This document shows positions 26,607-35,901 of a stretch of 64,000 bases of DNA, piece by piece. The stretch spans positions 2,199,231-2,263,230 of the forward strand of contig NZ_JH719395.1 of assembly GCF_000271845.1 (NCBI RefSeq). Direction: 5' to 3'. The position numbers and the translations under genes were made by a program. This DNA comes from Rhizobium leguminosarum bv. trifolii WSM2297 (GTDB taxonomy: Bacteria; Pseudomonadota; Alphaproteobacteria; Rhizobiales; Rhizobiaceae). The notes below the pieces were generated by a model. It did no database searches, had not been told where the DNA came from, and saw nothing but the letters and a program-made list of their open reading frames with translations. Position 1 is the stretch's first letter, and each line of letters begins with the position of its first letter.

Positions 26607-27103
26607 GGGGCTGGCTCTTTGATGAGGTAAGGGGTTTCGAAGAAGAATTCCTCTAGATTGTTGCCCGGCCCGTCGCGGTCGACGACCAGGAAATCCGAGA
26701 CCTGACCAAGCGCCATCAGCGGATGATGCCAGACGTTGCGGCGGTAGTTCACGCCCTGGTCCCCGCGCGCCAGAAACACCTGCGGCCTGCCCGGGCGTCC
26801 GTTCTCGTCGTCGGAGACGACGACGAGAAAAGGACGGCCGGAAACCGGCGAGAAACTCTGGCTGCCGAAAGGATGGCGCTCCATCATATCGATATCATAG
26901 GGGAAACTGCGCGGCTGGCCGCGAAAGAGATTGATGATGACGCGGGCGCCCTCCCCCGCCGCCTCCGCTGCGGCCAGCGCGTGAAACCGTTCGGTGGTGC
27001 CGCCATTGATGAGCCGCATCGAGGCCGGATCGGCTTCGATTACCTCGCCGAAGGGAGCGAAGGCGGAACTGGTGAGCCGGCGAATGTCGAGAAATTCGGG
27101 CAT
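26603..27103 (-). CDS. allA: ureidoglycolate lyase
   Basis: A 166-residue cupin-fold enzyme that splits ureidoglycolate to glyoxylate and urea. Typical sequence includes [16 protein letters not shown], the middle [20 protein letters not shown], and [13 protein letters not shown] with histidines near the active site, followed by FLVVDRDG. The start at 27101-27103 is the family start; the frame is open 60 codons upstream through the HepT-like gene. It lies four bases after that gene and overlaps uraH. Confidence 0.94.
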   Translation of the reverse strand: MPEFLDIRRLTSSAFAPFGEVIEADPASMRLINGGTTERFHALAAAEAAGEGARVIINLFRGQPRSFPYDIDMMERHPFGSQSFSPVSGRPFLVVVSDDENGRPGRPQVFLARGDQGVNYRRNVWHHPLMALGQVSDFLVVDRDGPGNNLEEFFFETPYLIKEPAP

Positions 27104-27107
27104 CGCC

Positions 27108-27470
27108 TCACTCACCTTGGGCATGCCAGTTACGGACGGCATCGATCTCGCGAAGAAGCTCCGGCAGCGTCCGATAGGTCGCCTCCCAGATGTCCGAGGG
27201 ATCGAGATCGAAGACATCGTCGAGGATGCGATTGCCTGTACCGCAGATCTTCGTCCACGGCAGGCCGGGATGCTCGGTGGCAAATTCCGGATGCGTCACC
27301 AGCAGACGGGATGCAGCAGCACCGATGGTGAAGTGGCAGAAGGCAACGGCCTTGAAAGTGAGCTGGTCCTCGGCGAAAGCCGCCTCATCCAATCCGCCGA
27401 TGAAGGACAGCGCTTCGGATGCCGCCTTTTGCATGTCATTGAGATAGTCGATGGCACGCCTCTCCTTCAT
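27108..27470 (-). CDS. HepT-like (DUF86) protein with degenerate catalytic motif
   Basis: A 120-residue helical protein of the HepT/DUF86 type ([20 protein letters not shown]...; [49 protein letters not shown]). In active HepT toxins the last helix pair carries R-x4-H-x-Y. Aligning [11 protein letters not shown] to MRNxLxHxYF puts Gly, Asp and Val at the three catalytic positions, so RNase activity is probably lost. No MNT nucleotidyltransferase antitoxin gene is adjacent. It is embedded in the ureide operon, overlapping uraD by four bases. Confidence 0.82.
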   Translation of the reverse strand: MKERRAIDYLNDMQKAASEALSFIGGLDEAAFAEDQLTFKAVAFCHFTIGAAASRLLVTHPEFATEHPGLPWTKICGTGNRILDDVFDLDPSDIWEATYRTLPELLREIDAVRNWHAQGE

Positions 27471-27967
27471 TCCGCCTCCGGCAGCATCGCGGTCAGACGC
27501 AGCAGCGCGATCTTTTCGACCTGCGCAGTCGCGGTAGAAAATTCTTGGTCCCGGCCGTTGCCGATCCGTGTTTCGAAAGCTTCCAGAATATCCTCCTTGC
27601 CGAGTCCTTTGACGGCGATGATGAAGGGAAAGCCATATTTTTCGACATAGGCCGAATTGAGTTCGGTGAAGCGGGCGTGCTCGGCAGGGCTCAAGCGGTC
27701 GAGACCGGCGCCGGACTGCTCCCGGCGGCTGTCCTCGGTAAGTTCGCCGGATATGGCAAGACGCCCGGCAAGGTCGGGGTGGGCTCGGAGCACGCCGAGA
27801 CGTTCCTCCCGGCTTGCCGCGCGGAAGACCTCCGCAAGCGCCGCATGCACGCCTGATGCCGTCAGCGGCTCGCTCACGCTGCCGATGTCATAGGCACGCT
27901 CTGCGATGAAAGGCGAATGTTCGAAGACGCCGCCGAAGCGGGAAACGAAATCCTCGCGCGATAGCAT
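27467..27967 (-). CDS. uraD: 2-oxo-4-hydroxy-4-carboxy-5-ureidoimidazoline decarboxylase
   Basis: A 166-residue all-helical enzyme that decarboxylates OHCU to S-allantoin. Diagnostic segments are SREDFVSRFGGVFEHSPFIAE, LRAHPDLAGRL (catalytic His), SGAGLDRLSPAEHARFTELN and YVEKYGFPFIIAVKG. The ATG at 27965-27967 shares one base with the puuE stop. The C terminus overlaps the HepT-like start by four bases. Confidence 0.96.
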   Translation of the reverse strand: MLSREDFVSRFGGVFEHSPFIAERAYDIGSVSEPLTASGVHAALAEVFRAASREERLGVLRAHPDLAGRLAISGELTEDSRREQSGAGLDRLSPAEHARFTELNSAYVEKYGFPFIIAVKGLGKEDILEAFETRIGNGRDQEFSTATAQVEKIALLRLTAMLPEAE

Positions 27968-28890
27968 CAGATCGCGTCCGGCTGATGGTGCTTGTGCCAA
28001 TGCTCGGCAATCTCGATGCGGCGCGGAATCCAGACCTGGTCGTGCTTCAGCACATATTCGATGAAGCGTTTCAGCGCCGCTGCACGGCCGGGACGCCCAA
28101 CGAGACGGCAATGCAGGCCGACCGACATCATCTTCGGGCTGCCCGCCTTGCCTTCTTCATAGAGCGTATCGAAGGCATCCTTGAGATAGGTGAAGAACTG
28201 ATCGCCGGTGTTGAAACCCTGCGGCGTTGCAAAACGCATGTCGTTGGTTTCCAGCGTATAGGGAATGATCAGGAAGGGTTTCCCATCGACGCCCTTGACC
28301 CAGAAAGGCAGGTCGTCGGCGTAGGAATCGGAGGAGTAGAGAAAGCCGCCCTCCTCCTGCACAAGCCGTAGCGTATTGTCGGAAGGCTTGCCCTGATACA
28401 TGCCGTAGGGGCGCTCGCCGGTGAGTTCGGTGTGCAGGCGCACAGCTTCGAGAATATGCTTGCGCTCCAGATCTTCCTGAAAATCCTTGTATTCCAGCCA
28501 GCGGTAACCATGGCTGGCGATCTCCCAGCCGGCTTCCTTCATCGCCGCGACGGCTTCCGGATTGCGGGCCATCGCCAACGTCACACCGTAGACGGTGGCC
28601 TGCACCTTGAGATCGGTGAACATCCGCCAGAGCCGCCAGAAACCGGCGCGCGAACCATATTCATAGATCGATTCCATGTTGAGATTGCGCTGTCCCGGCC
28701 AGGCGGCCGCGCCGACGATCTCCGACAGCAGATTTTCGGACGCCGGGTCGCCGTCGAGGATCGAGCTTTCGCCGCCCTCCTCGTAATTGATGACGAACTG
28801 CACGGCGACGCGTGCCTCTTCAGGCCATTTCGGATCGGGCGTCTGGCGCCCATAGCCGACGAGATTACGCGGATAAGTCTCGGATACCAT
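27967..28890 (-). CDS. puuE: allantoinase PuuE (polysaccharide-deacetylase fold)
   Basis: A 307-residue enzyme that opens allantoin to allantoate. It is the metal-independent PuuE type related to NodB-fold deacetylases: VAVQFVINYEEGGESSILDGD, RAGFWRLWRMF, IASHGYRWLEYKDF, RPYGMYQGKPSDNTLRL and SVGLHCRLVGRPGRAAAL. The ATG at 28888-28890 has AAGGTGA upstream. It is the first gene of the operon puuE-uraD-hepT-like-allA-uraH-phosphoesterase, whose genes overlap or nearly touch. Confidence 0.95.
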   Translation of the reverse strand: MVSETYPRNLVGYGRQTPDPKWPEEARVAVQFVINYEEGGESSILDGDPASENLLSEIVGAAAWPGQRNLNMESIYEYGSRAGFWRLWRMFTDLKVQATVYGVTLAMARNPEAVAAMKEAGWEIASHGYRWLEYKDFQEDLERKHILEAVRLHTELTGERPYGMYQGKPSDNTLRLVQEEGGFLYSSDSYADDLPFWVKGVDGKPFLIIPYTLETNDMRFATPQGFNTGDQFFTYLKDAFDTLYEEGKAGSPKMMSVGLHCRLVGRPGRAAALKRFIEYVLKHDQVWIPRRIEIAEHWHKHHQPDAI

Positions 28891-29003
28891 CAAATCACCT
28901 TCTGAAAAGACGGAGAACGGTAGCATCCGCAGCCGGAATGTCGAGACGGAAACTGCGCAGCGGAATTTTATCCTTGCTGCGCAATACGTTAGCTTATCTC
29001 ATG

Positions 29004-29711
29004 TCAGGCGATCTTGCGAGCGCTGACCTTGCCCATCGGATGCAGCGAATGAACCCGGAAAGGTCCGCCGGTGCCTTCCTCGATCATCAGCGCCACATTC
29101 GAAACGATGACCGGTTCCATGAGCACGGGCTCGAAAATCGTTCGCAGCGCCGGCTCGATGCGCGGCATGTCGATCGCGTTGACCGGGCCCGTCACCGGCA
29201 TATGGAAGCGGAACTCTTCCATCACGTAAGGATTGCCCCAGCGATGCAGGTTTGAGAACTGCGCCGCCGACAGACCGTCCGGATCGCTGCGTTCGATGTC
29301 GGCCTCGCTCAGCGGCGCGCGGAAACGGTCGAATTCCTGCACGATCACTGAGGCAAGATATTGGATCTGCTCGCAGGGAACGTTCGGCAGCAGGCTGTAA
29401 AAATTCCCGAGCCGGGCGACTTCGAGACGCGGAATCTGAAAGGGAAGGACAGTCCCGGAAAAACGCATGAGATCGCGCAAGAGTTGCGATTCGGACAGAT
29501 CGGACGAAAGATGGAACGGCGCCTTCAAAACGCCGTGAAAACCATAGCGCCGCGGCACGGCCGTATGGAAGGCGATCTCATGAATGCCCAGACCACGAAC
29601 TGCCGGAGGCTCCAGCATATCGCCTGAAAACACGTTTCGGCCAAGCCAATGGGCGGCCATGAGCGATAGCGGGTCGCTCGCCGGAGGCGTGAAGCAAATG
29701 GCATAGCGCAT
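29004..29711 (-). CDS. DUF1045 protein (2H phosphoesterase-like)
   Basis: A 235-residue protein that opens MRYAICFTPPASDPLSLMAAHWLGR, as in the DUF1045 family often linked to phosphonate genes. The motif RYGFHGVLKAPFHL resembles one H-x-T/V motif of 2H phosphoesterases, and the C-terminal NVALMIEEGTGGPFRVHSLHP lies where a second would be expected. No phosphonate genes are near. GGAGG precedes the ATG. It may be part of the ureide region only by position. Confidence 0.85.
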   Translation of the reverse strand: MRYAICFTPPASDPLSLMAAHWLGRNVFSGDMLEPPAVRGLGIHEIAFHTAVPRRYGFHGVLKAPFHLSSDLSESQLLRDLMRFSGTVLPFQIPRLEVARLGNFYSLLPNVPCEQIQYLASVIVQEFDRFRAPLSEADIERSDPDGLSAAQFSNLHRWGNPYVMEEFRFHMPVTGPVNAIDMPRIEPALRTIFEPVLMEPVIVSNVALMIEEGTGGPFRVHSLHPMGKVSARKIA

Positions 29712-29819
29712 GCGATTTCCTCCATCAGGAAAAGGAGCGCCGGTGGGCGCTGTCGATGCGCAAGCAAATAGGTGATTTGCATGACAGAATAACGAAACGC
29801 AGCTGCAGCTAATTCACGT

Positions 29820-30998
29820 TTAACGAGAAGCCGCTGCGATGTGGCTTGAAATCGCGAAGCTCTCCGGCAGCAAAAATCCGCAGTCTTTATCGCCTGCAAT
29901 ACAGATCACCGCCTCCGCCAGCCGGTGGGCCAGGCCGAAGCTGACCTTGAAGCCGCCGGTCAGCGCAATCAGGCGCGGGTGATCGGGATGGCGGCCGATC
30001 ATCGGATCGCGGTCGACGGCCTTCGGGCGAAGTCCCGCCCAGCGCTCGACAACAGGCGCGTCGCGAAGGATTGGCACGATGCCGCGCGCCATCTCGATCA
30101 GCGCCTCGAGCTGGACATCGGTCGAAGTGGGATCCTCGAAGCGGTTCTCGCTGGTGCTGCCGATCGCCGCATGCCCGCCCTCATGCGCGATGACATAAAG
30201 CCCGTCGAGAAAGATCGTCGGCAGCGCCGGGTCGAGATCGGCCTTTAACAGCGCCGCCTGTCCCTTGACCGGCTGGCCGAGCGGCTGTTTCAGCCCCGGC
30301 GTCAGGCCCTGCAGCAACGGAAAGGACTGATGGCCGGCCGCCAGGATACAGTGATTGAAAGCGACCGTCTCGCCGCCCACCTCGGCCGTGCCGCGATCGG
30401 GATCGAGACCGGCAACCGCTGCATGCTCCAGGATGCGCACATGTTTTGCCCTCCGGAGAAAGGCGACGAGCGCCGCAATCAACGAGCGGGGCGCAACGCG
30501 GGCGGCGAGCGTGTCGTGCACGTAACCGCTCTCGCCGGCAGATGCTTCTATCCAGCCCTCCACCGGCGGCCTGCCGACCACATGCCAGTGGAAGCGGCGC
30601 TCGCCGGCCCGCCAATGGCGTTCGGCGTCCTCGGAATGGCCGCGTGCGATTTTGTTGAGATGCGGCTTCGGCAGCGGAATCAGCCGCCCGGACCGGCGAT
30701 AACCGGCGGAAAGTCCACTCGCCGCTTCGAGCATGGCGATCTCGGCTTCGAGCGAAACCAGCGCATCGAACTGGAACTGCTTCTTAGCAGACCACCGGTC
30801 CGGCATATGCGGCATCAGCGCGCCGAGCAGGCCGCCGCTCGCGCCACCGCCCAATCTGCCGGTATCGGCGATCAGCGTAGCAATGCCGCGGCGCTCGGCA
30901 TGGACGGCCGCCCAGAGCCCCATGATGCCGCCGCCGACGATCAGCAGTTCTGAGGATGATTGACCTGAGACCGGCCGAGGATTATCGGCTTTTTCCAT
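29820..30998 (-). CDS. MnmC-like FAD-dependent oxidoreductase (stand-alone)
   Basis: A 392-residue DAO-type flavoprotein. The dinucleotide-binding start is LLIVGGGIMGLWAAVHAERRG, then GGGASGGLLGALMPH, and the C-terminal FAD-binding part is ALTGGFKVSFGLAHRLAEAV. In many bacteria such a domain is fused to the methyltransferase MnmD to form MnmC, which finishes mnm5s2U34 in tRNA. Here the MnmD gene lies divergent on the other strand, with start codons that overlap, so this is the probable oxidase half. Other amino-acid oxidase roles cannot be excluded. Confidence 0.82.
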   Translation of the reverse strand: MEKADNPRPVSGQSSSELLIVGGGIMGLWAAVHAERRGIATLIADTGRLGGGASGGLLGALMPHMPDRWSAKKQFQFDALVSLEAEIAMLEAASGLSAGYRRSGRLIPLPKPHLNKIARGHSEDAERHWRAGERRFHWHVVGRPPVEGWIEASAGESGYVHDTLAARVAPRSLIAALVAFLRRAKHVRILEHAAVAGLDPDRGTAEVGGETVAFNHCILAAGHQSFPLLQGLTPGLKQPLGQPVKGQAALLKADLDPALPTIFLDGLYVIAHEGGHAAIGSTSENRFEDPTSTDVQLEALIEMARGIVPILRDAPVVERWAGLRPKAVDRDPMIGRHPDHPRLIALTGGFKVSFGLAHRLAEAVICIAGDKDCGFLLPESFAISSHIAAASR

Positions 30999-31716
30999 GA
31001 CAGACGTGAACCCCGATCAGATTGGCGCAGGCGCGCCGCAGCCGCTCGAATGGCGCGAGGGCGATATGCCCTATTCCCCAGCCTTTGGCGATCATTTTTA
31101 TTGCCAGACCGATGGGCGGCTGGAATGCGGCCACGTTTTTCTGGCCGGCAACGGCTTACCGGAACGATGGAACGCGTGCCAGGCATTCGTGATCGGCGAA
31201 CTCGGCTTCGGCACCGGCCTGAACTTCGCCGAGACCTGGCGGCAATGGAAACTGCACCGCGCGGCCGGCCAGCATCTGCATTTCATCTCCTTCGAACTCC
31301 ACCCGATGCGCGGCGAGGAGATCGGCCGAGCCCTATCCCACTGGCCGGAGATCGACGCCGAAAGCGAGGCGCTGACGGCAGCCTGGCCGCAAACGCCTGC
31401 TGATACCGTCTCGCTCGACCTCGATGCCCAGACCAGGCTCAGCGTCGTCTGCGGCCGAGCGCTCGATGGCGTTGCAGCCGCAAAGCCCGGCTTCGACGCC
31501 TGGTATCTGGACGGCTTCGCGCCGTCGCGTAACGGCGACATGTGGTCGGAGGAACTGATGCGGCGCGTACACGAAAAAACGACGGCCGCTGGCACCTTCG
31601 CCACCTATGCGGCGGCAGGCTTCGTGCGCCGCAATCTCATCGCCGCAGGTTTTGCCGTCGAACGTCGCCAGGGCTTCGCCGGCAAGCGCGAAATGCTGTG
31701 CGGCATAAAGCACTGA
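30997..31716 (+). CDS. mnmD: tRNA 5-methylaminomethyl-2-thiouridine methyltransferase MnmD
   Basis: A 239-residue SAM-dependent enzyme that methylates nm5s2U34 in tRNA. It shows the typical opening PLEWREGDMPYSPAFGDHFY, the SAM loop IGELGFGTGLNFAETW, FISFELHPM, and the family signature AWYLDGFAPSRNGDMWSEEL. It corresponds to the N-terminal half of the fused E. coli MnmC. Its ATG overlaps the start codon of the divergent oxidoreductase gene in the sequence CATG. Confidence 0.92.
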   Translation: MTDVNPDQIGAGAPQPLEWREGDMPYSPAFGDHFYCQTDGRLECGHVFLAGNGLPERWNACQAFVIGELGFGTGLNFAETWRQWKLHRAAGQHLHFISFELHPMRGEEIGRALSHWPEIDAESEALTAAWPQTPADTVSLDLDAQTRLSVVCGRALDGVAAAKPGFDAWYLDGFAPSRNGDMWSEELMRRVHEKTTAAGTFATYAAAGFVRRNLIAAGFAVERRQGFAGKREMLCGIKH

Positions 31717-31755
31717 CGCTCGACACCACCATCGCTGCCGATGAATTATCCTGAA

Positions 31756-34700
31756 TCAGTAGCTGGTTCGTCCCGGCTGCTGTTCGTCCTTGCCGAGCCA
31801 TTGCCGGATCTTCTCTTCCAGCAATTCCGGGCTGATCGGCTTCGACATGTAGTCGTCCATGCCGGCGTCGAGGCAGAGTTCGCGGTCGCTTTCGAGGGCA
31901 TGGGCGGTGACGCCGATGATCGGCACCCGGTGGCCCTGCCCCTTTTCCCGTTCGCGGATCGTCTGGGTCGCCTGATGGCCGTTCATAACAGGCATCGACA
32001 CGTCCATCATGATGATGCGCGGCGTATGCCGTTCCCAGGCGGCGACCGCCTCCTCGCCATTGTTGACGACGAGGAAGGAAAGGCCCGTTCCCTGCAGGAT
32101 CTGCGTGAAGACGATCTGGTTGACCTCGTTGTCCTCGGCGACGAGCACATCGACGAATTCGGCCGCCCGCGGCTGCGGCACCGGTGCAGGCGGCGGCACA
32201 GGCACCGCCGCTTCCGCCTGCAGCCGGGCAATCTCGGCTTCCGAAGCCTGCTTGACGCGGCTGGCGCGCACGACTTCGACGACGGTATTTCTAAGCACGT
32301 TGGCGCGCGCCGGCTTCATCAGATGCGCCTGGCCGTTCAGCGCCGCGAATTCCTTTTCCGTGCCCGAAATATCCATCGATGTGAGGAAAATGATCGGCAG
32401 CTCGACGAAACGACGATCGGCGCGCAGCCGGCGCGCGACATCAGCGCCGTTCATATCGGGCATATGATAGTCGAGCACCACGGCATCGACGGTGACGCCG
32501 AGATCGGCTGCCGCCTCCAGGATAGCAAGACCGGTACCGCCGCCCTCGGCGGCCACGCCGTCGAAGCCCCAGAGCGACAGCTGCTCGGTAAGGATACGCC
32601 GGTTCACTTCATTGTCGTCGACGACGAGGATGCGCGCGCCTTGCACGTTGATCGGCAGCGGTTTCGGCTCGAGCCGGGCTGCCGCCACCGCAAACGGCAG
32701 CGTGACGGTGAAGACCGAGCCCTTACCCCATTCGCTCTCGACGTTGAGATAGCCGCCGAAAAGGTCGACGAGCCCGGCAGTGATCGCCAGCCCGAGGCCT
32801 GTTCCCTCATGCCGCCGGGTCGAGGAGGCATCGACCTGCGAGAACTTGTCGAAGACCGTTTCGAGCTTCTCCGTCGGGATGCCGATACCGGTATCCTCGA
32901 TGCGGATGCTCGCCATGATCTCGCCGCCGGCGGCAGGCTCGAAGCCGACATCGACGAAGACATGGCCGCGCTCGGTGAATTTGACGGCATTGCCGACGAG
33001 ATTGGTGACGATCTGGCGGAAACGCCCGGCATCGCCGATCACGGCAGCGGGCAGATCCGGTGCTGCCCGCACCAAGAGTTCGATGTTTTTCTCGGCGGCG
33101 TGCGAGGATAGAAGTGTAGCCACGTCCTCCACCGCTTCGGTGATATCGAAGGCGGCTTTGCGCAGTTTCATCTGCCCGGCATCGATCTTCGAAAAGTCGA
33201 GGATGTCGTTGATGATCGTCAGCAGCGCATTGCCCGATTTGACGATGATGTCGACGAAGGTCTTCTGCCGCGTATCGAGATTGGTCTTGGCAAGCAGCTC
33301 CGCCATCCCGAGCACGCCGTTCATCGGCGTGCGGATCTCGTGGCTCATATTGGCGAGGAATTCGGATTTGGCGCGGTCGGCGGCTTCGGCACGCGACAAG
33401 AGATGGCGCAACTCCTCCTCGCGGCTCTTGAGTTCGGTGACGTCGGTGAAGAGCGCCACCCAATGCTGTCCCGCGCTGATCGTCGCATCCATGTTCACCC
33501 AGCGCTCGCCGCCGACATGGAAGACGGTGGAAATCGGCAGCCTGGCGGCGATATTGTCGCGCCAGCCCTGCAGGATCTCGGCTGCGGCATCATGGAAATC
33601 GCCGCGCGCCGCGCAATATTCGAACATGCCGAGCCAACCCTGCCCGGCTTCGATATAGGCGGGCGGAATCTGCAGGATATCGGCCATCGCCGCATTGGAC
33701 ATCTTGATGATGCCATCCTGGACGATGGCAAGACCCTGCGACATCGCATGCGTCGCATCGCGCATCATCTCGCCGACCCGCTCGAGTGCTGCGCGGGTCT
33801 CGTGAATTTCCTTTTCCCGCTCGCGCACTGCCGAAATGTCGGCATAGGTGAGCAGGATGCGGTCGTTGGAGATGCGGCGGCTGTCGAAGATGACGGATTT
33901 GCCGCCCGCCCAGCCGAGCTCGATCGGCTCGGGAACCTCGGCCTCGAACAGATGCTTGCGGAAGGCGTAGATCTCCTCCGGCGTCTGCCTGCCGTCATAG
34001 CGTCCAAGCTCTAAATTGCGGCGGATGACGTCGATAAAGGGGCGGCCGTCGAAGGGATCGTCGAGTGGCAGCTCCCAGATGCTGTAGAACTCGTCGTTGA
34101 CGTACAGAATACGGTGGTCGTTATCGAGGATCAGCACGCCGATCGGCAGTGAGCGCAGGATGCTCTCGATATCCCGATGCAGAACCTCTTCCTGCTTCTT
34201 CGCCTCGATTAGCGCCGTCTCCCGCTCCTTGAGCGGCGCGATATCGGAAAAAGAGCCGACGACATAGGTGCGCCCATCCGCCGTCACGACGCGGTTGACC
34301 CGCGAGATGAGCGGATGAACGCGGCCATCCTTGCCCGGCATCTGGCTTTCGATCTCCTTCGACAGGCCATCTTCCAGCGCCAGGCGGTTTTCCTGGTAGA
34401 TCGCCTCTCCGTCCTCCGGCCCGAACATTTCGTGCTCGGTCATCCCCAGCACCTCAGAGCGTTCATAGCCGCTGAAGCTCTCGTAATACTGATTGGCATA
34501 GACGAGGCGGTGTTTGTCGTCGCGTACGAAAACCGCGACCGGCAGGTCCTCCATGATGGTGCGCAACAGATCGCGTTCGTTGACGCTCTCGTGCCAGCCC
34601 GTATCGTTGGGAGCAGCCGGCTTTGCGCCGTTGCGATAGGCGGCGTTGACGACCAGCGGGCGGCCATCTGCGGCAAAGATGCCGATCGGATGGTCGAGCT

Positions 34701-35136
34701 TCTCAAGCGCCTCGCGCACCTCAGCAAAATCGGCCGCAGTCTCGGGGCTGCCGGCAATCCCGCTGCCGCCGATGGCGCGGCGCCGTTCGCGCACTTCGAA
34801 AATGCCGAGCACATAGGCCCGATCCGGCGACGGCGAGAAGCTTTCGATCTGGATGCGCTCGTGGCCGAGGCCCGCGGCGTCGAAACAGATGGCGTTTTCC
34901 TCGGTGCCGAACACCAGCGCGCGGCGTTCTCTATCCTCGCGCTCCTCTTCCTCGGGACGGTCGAAGAGCTCGCGGCTGCGTCTGCCGATGAAATCGGAAA
35001 TCTCACGGCCCAGGAAGTCGGCATAGGCCTCGTTGACGGCGACATAGCGCAGTTCGCTGTTCTTGACATAGGCCGGGGTGTCCAGATCGGCGATCCGGCG
35101 GCAAGCCAATTCCAGTATGTCCCCGGCTGATTTCAA
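31756..35136 (-). CDS. PAS-rich hybrid sensor histidine kinase with two receiver domains
   Basis: A 1126-residue cytosolic hybrid kinase without clear membrane segments. PAS-type modules occur at about residues 10-110, 150-180 (partial), 190-310, 325-430 and 445-560. The kinase has its phosphoacceptor at H599 (MSHEIRTPMNGVLG), followed by N, G1 and G2 boxes (DTGIGIP; GTGLGLAI). Two receivers follow with likely phosphorylation sites D889 (VVLDYHMPDMNG) and D1045 (MMDVSMPVMNG). No Hpt domain is visible. The start is a TTG, since no in-frame ATG precedes it after the last stop. The signal and partner are unknown. Confidence 0.93.
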   Translation of the reverse strand: MKSAGDILELACRRIADLDTPAYVKNSELRYVAVNEAYADFLGREISDFIGRRSRELFDRPEEEEREDRERRALVFGTEENAICFDAAGLGHERIQIESFSPSPDRAYVLGIFEVRERRRAIGGSGIAGSPETAADFAEVREALEKLDHPIGIFAADGRPLVVNAAYRNGAKPAAPNDTGWHESVNERDLLRTIMEDLPVAVFVRDDKHRLVYANQYYESFSGYERSEVLGMTEHEMFGPEDGEAIYQENRLALEDGLSKEIESQMPGKDGRVHPLISRVNRVVTADGRTYVVGSFSDIAPLKERETALIEAKKQEEVLHRDIESILRSLPIGVLILDNDHRILYVNDEFYSIWELPLDDPFDGRPFIDVIRRNLELGRYDGRQTPEEIYAFRKHLFEAEVPEPIELGWAGGKSVIFDSRRISNDRILLTYADISAVREREKEIHETRAALERVGEMMRDATHAMSQGLAIVQDGIIKMSNAAMADILQIPPAYIEAGQGWLGMFEYCAARGDFHDAAAEILQGWRDNIAARLPISTVFHVGGERWVNMDATISAGQHWVALFTDVTELKSREEELRHLLSRAEAADRAKSEFLANMSHEIRTPMNGVLGMAELLAKTNLDTRQKTFVDIIVKSGNALLTIINDILDFSKIDAGQMKLRKAAFDITEAVEDVATLLSSHAAEKNIELLVRAAPDLPAAVIGDAGRFRQIVTNLVGNAVKFTERGHVFVDVGFEPAAGGEIMASIRIEDTGIGIPTEKLETVFDKFSQVDASSTRRHEGTGLGLAITAGLVDLFGGYLNVESEWGKGSVFTVTLPFAVAAARLEPKPLPINVQGARILVVDDNEVNRRILTEQLSLWGFDGVAAEGGGTGLAILEAAADLGVTVDAVVLDYHMPDMNGADVARRLRADRRFVELPIIFLTSMDISGTEKEFAALNGQAHLMKPARANVLRNTVVEVVRASRVKQASEAEIARLQAEAAVPVPPPAPVPQPRAAEFVDVLVAEDNEVNQIVFTQILQGTGLSFLVVNNGEEAVAAWERHTPRIIMMDVSMPVMNGHQATQTIREREKGQGHRVPIIGVTAHALESDRELCLDAGMDDYMSKPISPELLEEKIRQWLGKDEQQPGRTSY

Positions 35137-35466
35137 GAAATTGTCGCTCCCGCAATGAATGAAATATCAACTACAAAGACTATAACGCCAAGGCTTTTAA
35201 CAAGGTTTTAACCATAATTTTCAGCGGGGAAATTTCACGAGCCGGCTCATCGAACAAAAGATACGCCACATTGGAAGCCGGGCTTGCGCGAGACTGAAAG
35301 AACGCCGCCATCGGCGGCAATCCCACAAGCTTGATACACCGGCATCCGTTGAAATCATGACGAAAATTTAATGCGGCAGGCGCTTGCATGGCCATCGCGC
35401 CGCCGCGATCCGGGCGGAACCTGGACACGGCTTTATGAAAGCCAGTCTAGATAAGGAAATAGCAAT
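35137..35466. other. intergenic region between divergent kinase and small exported protein genes
   Basis: No gene is seen in these 330 bases. The stretch is AT-richer near both ends (AACAAGGTTTTAACCATAATTT around 35197-35221), as expected for promoters in both directions. An AAGGAAATA ribosome site lies before the small protein gene. No clear operator palindrome was found. Confidence 0.5.
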
Positions 35467-35775
35467 ATGTCCGTTCTTCATAAGACCATGGCGACGGGCC
35501 TGATCGCGCTGACCCTTGCCGGCGCCTCGCTCGCCACCGCCACCACCGCCGATGCCCGTCCACGCGATGCCTTCTGGGGCGGCCTTGCCGCCGGCGTCGT
35601 CGGCGGCGCCCTGATATCCGAGGCAGCCCGCCCCGCCTACCCTGTCTATCCCGCCTACCCTGCACATCGCCCGTACCCGGTCTACCGGACCTATTACCGG
35701 CCAGCCTATTGCCATATCGAATGGCGACGCGATCGTTGGGGCGAGCCCTATCGCGTCCAGGTCTGCCCGGAATAG
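35467..35775 (+). CDS. small exported Pro/Tyr-rich protein
   Basis: A 102-residue protein with a signal peptide (MATGLIALTLAGASLATATTADA). A Gly/Ala segment (WGGLAAGVVGGALISEA) resembling a glycine-zipper hairpin follows, and then a tail rich in Pro and Tyr (PAYPVYPAYPAHRPYPVY). Two cysteines near the end (YCHIEW, VQVCPE) could form a disulfide. Such proteins are common in Rhizobium envelopes, but no function is known. AAGGAAAT precedes the ATG. Confidence 0.82.
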   Translation: MSVLHKTMATGLIALTLAGASLATATTADARPRDAFWGGLAAGVVGGALISEAARPAYPVYPAYPAHRPYPVYRTYYRPAYCHIEWRRDRWGEPYRVQVCPE

Positions 35776-35901
35776 AAAAACCGCATCCGGCGCCGCTTGA
35801 CCTCCCCGGCGGCGCCGGTCCAATCGCCATCAACGACGATCAAATGAAACTGGCGGATTTTCATCCGCCAGGTCAAAGCCGATCAACCGGATTTCCATCC
35901 C

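Noticed and set aside
31741..33111. 456-codon plus-strand frame opposite the hybrid kinase
   Set aside because: Antisense shadow; the kinase frame has HisKA, ATPase and receiver motifs.
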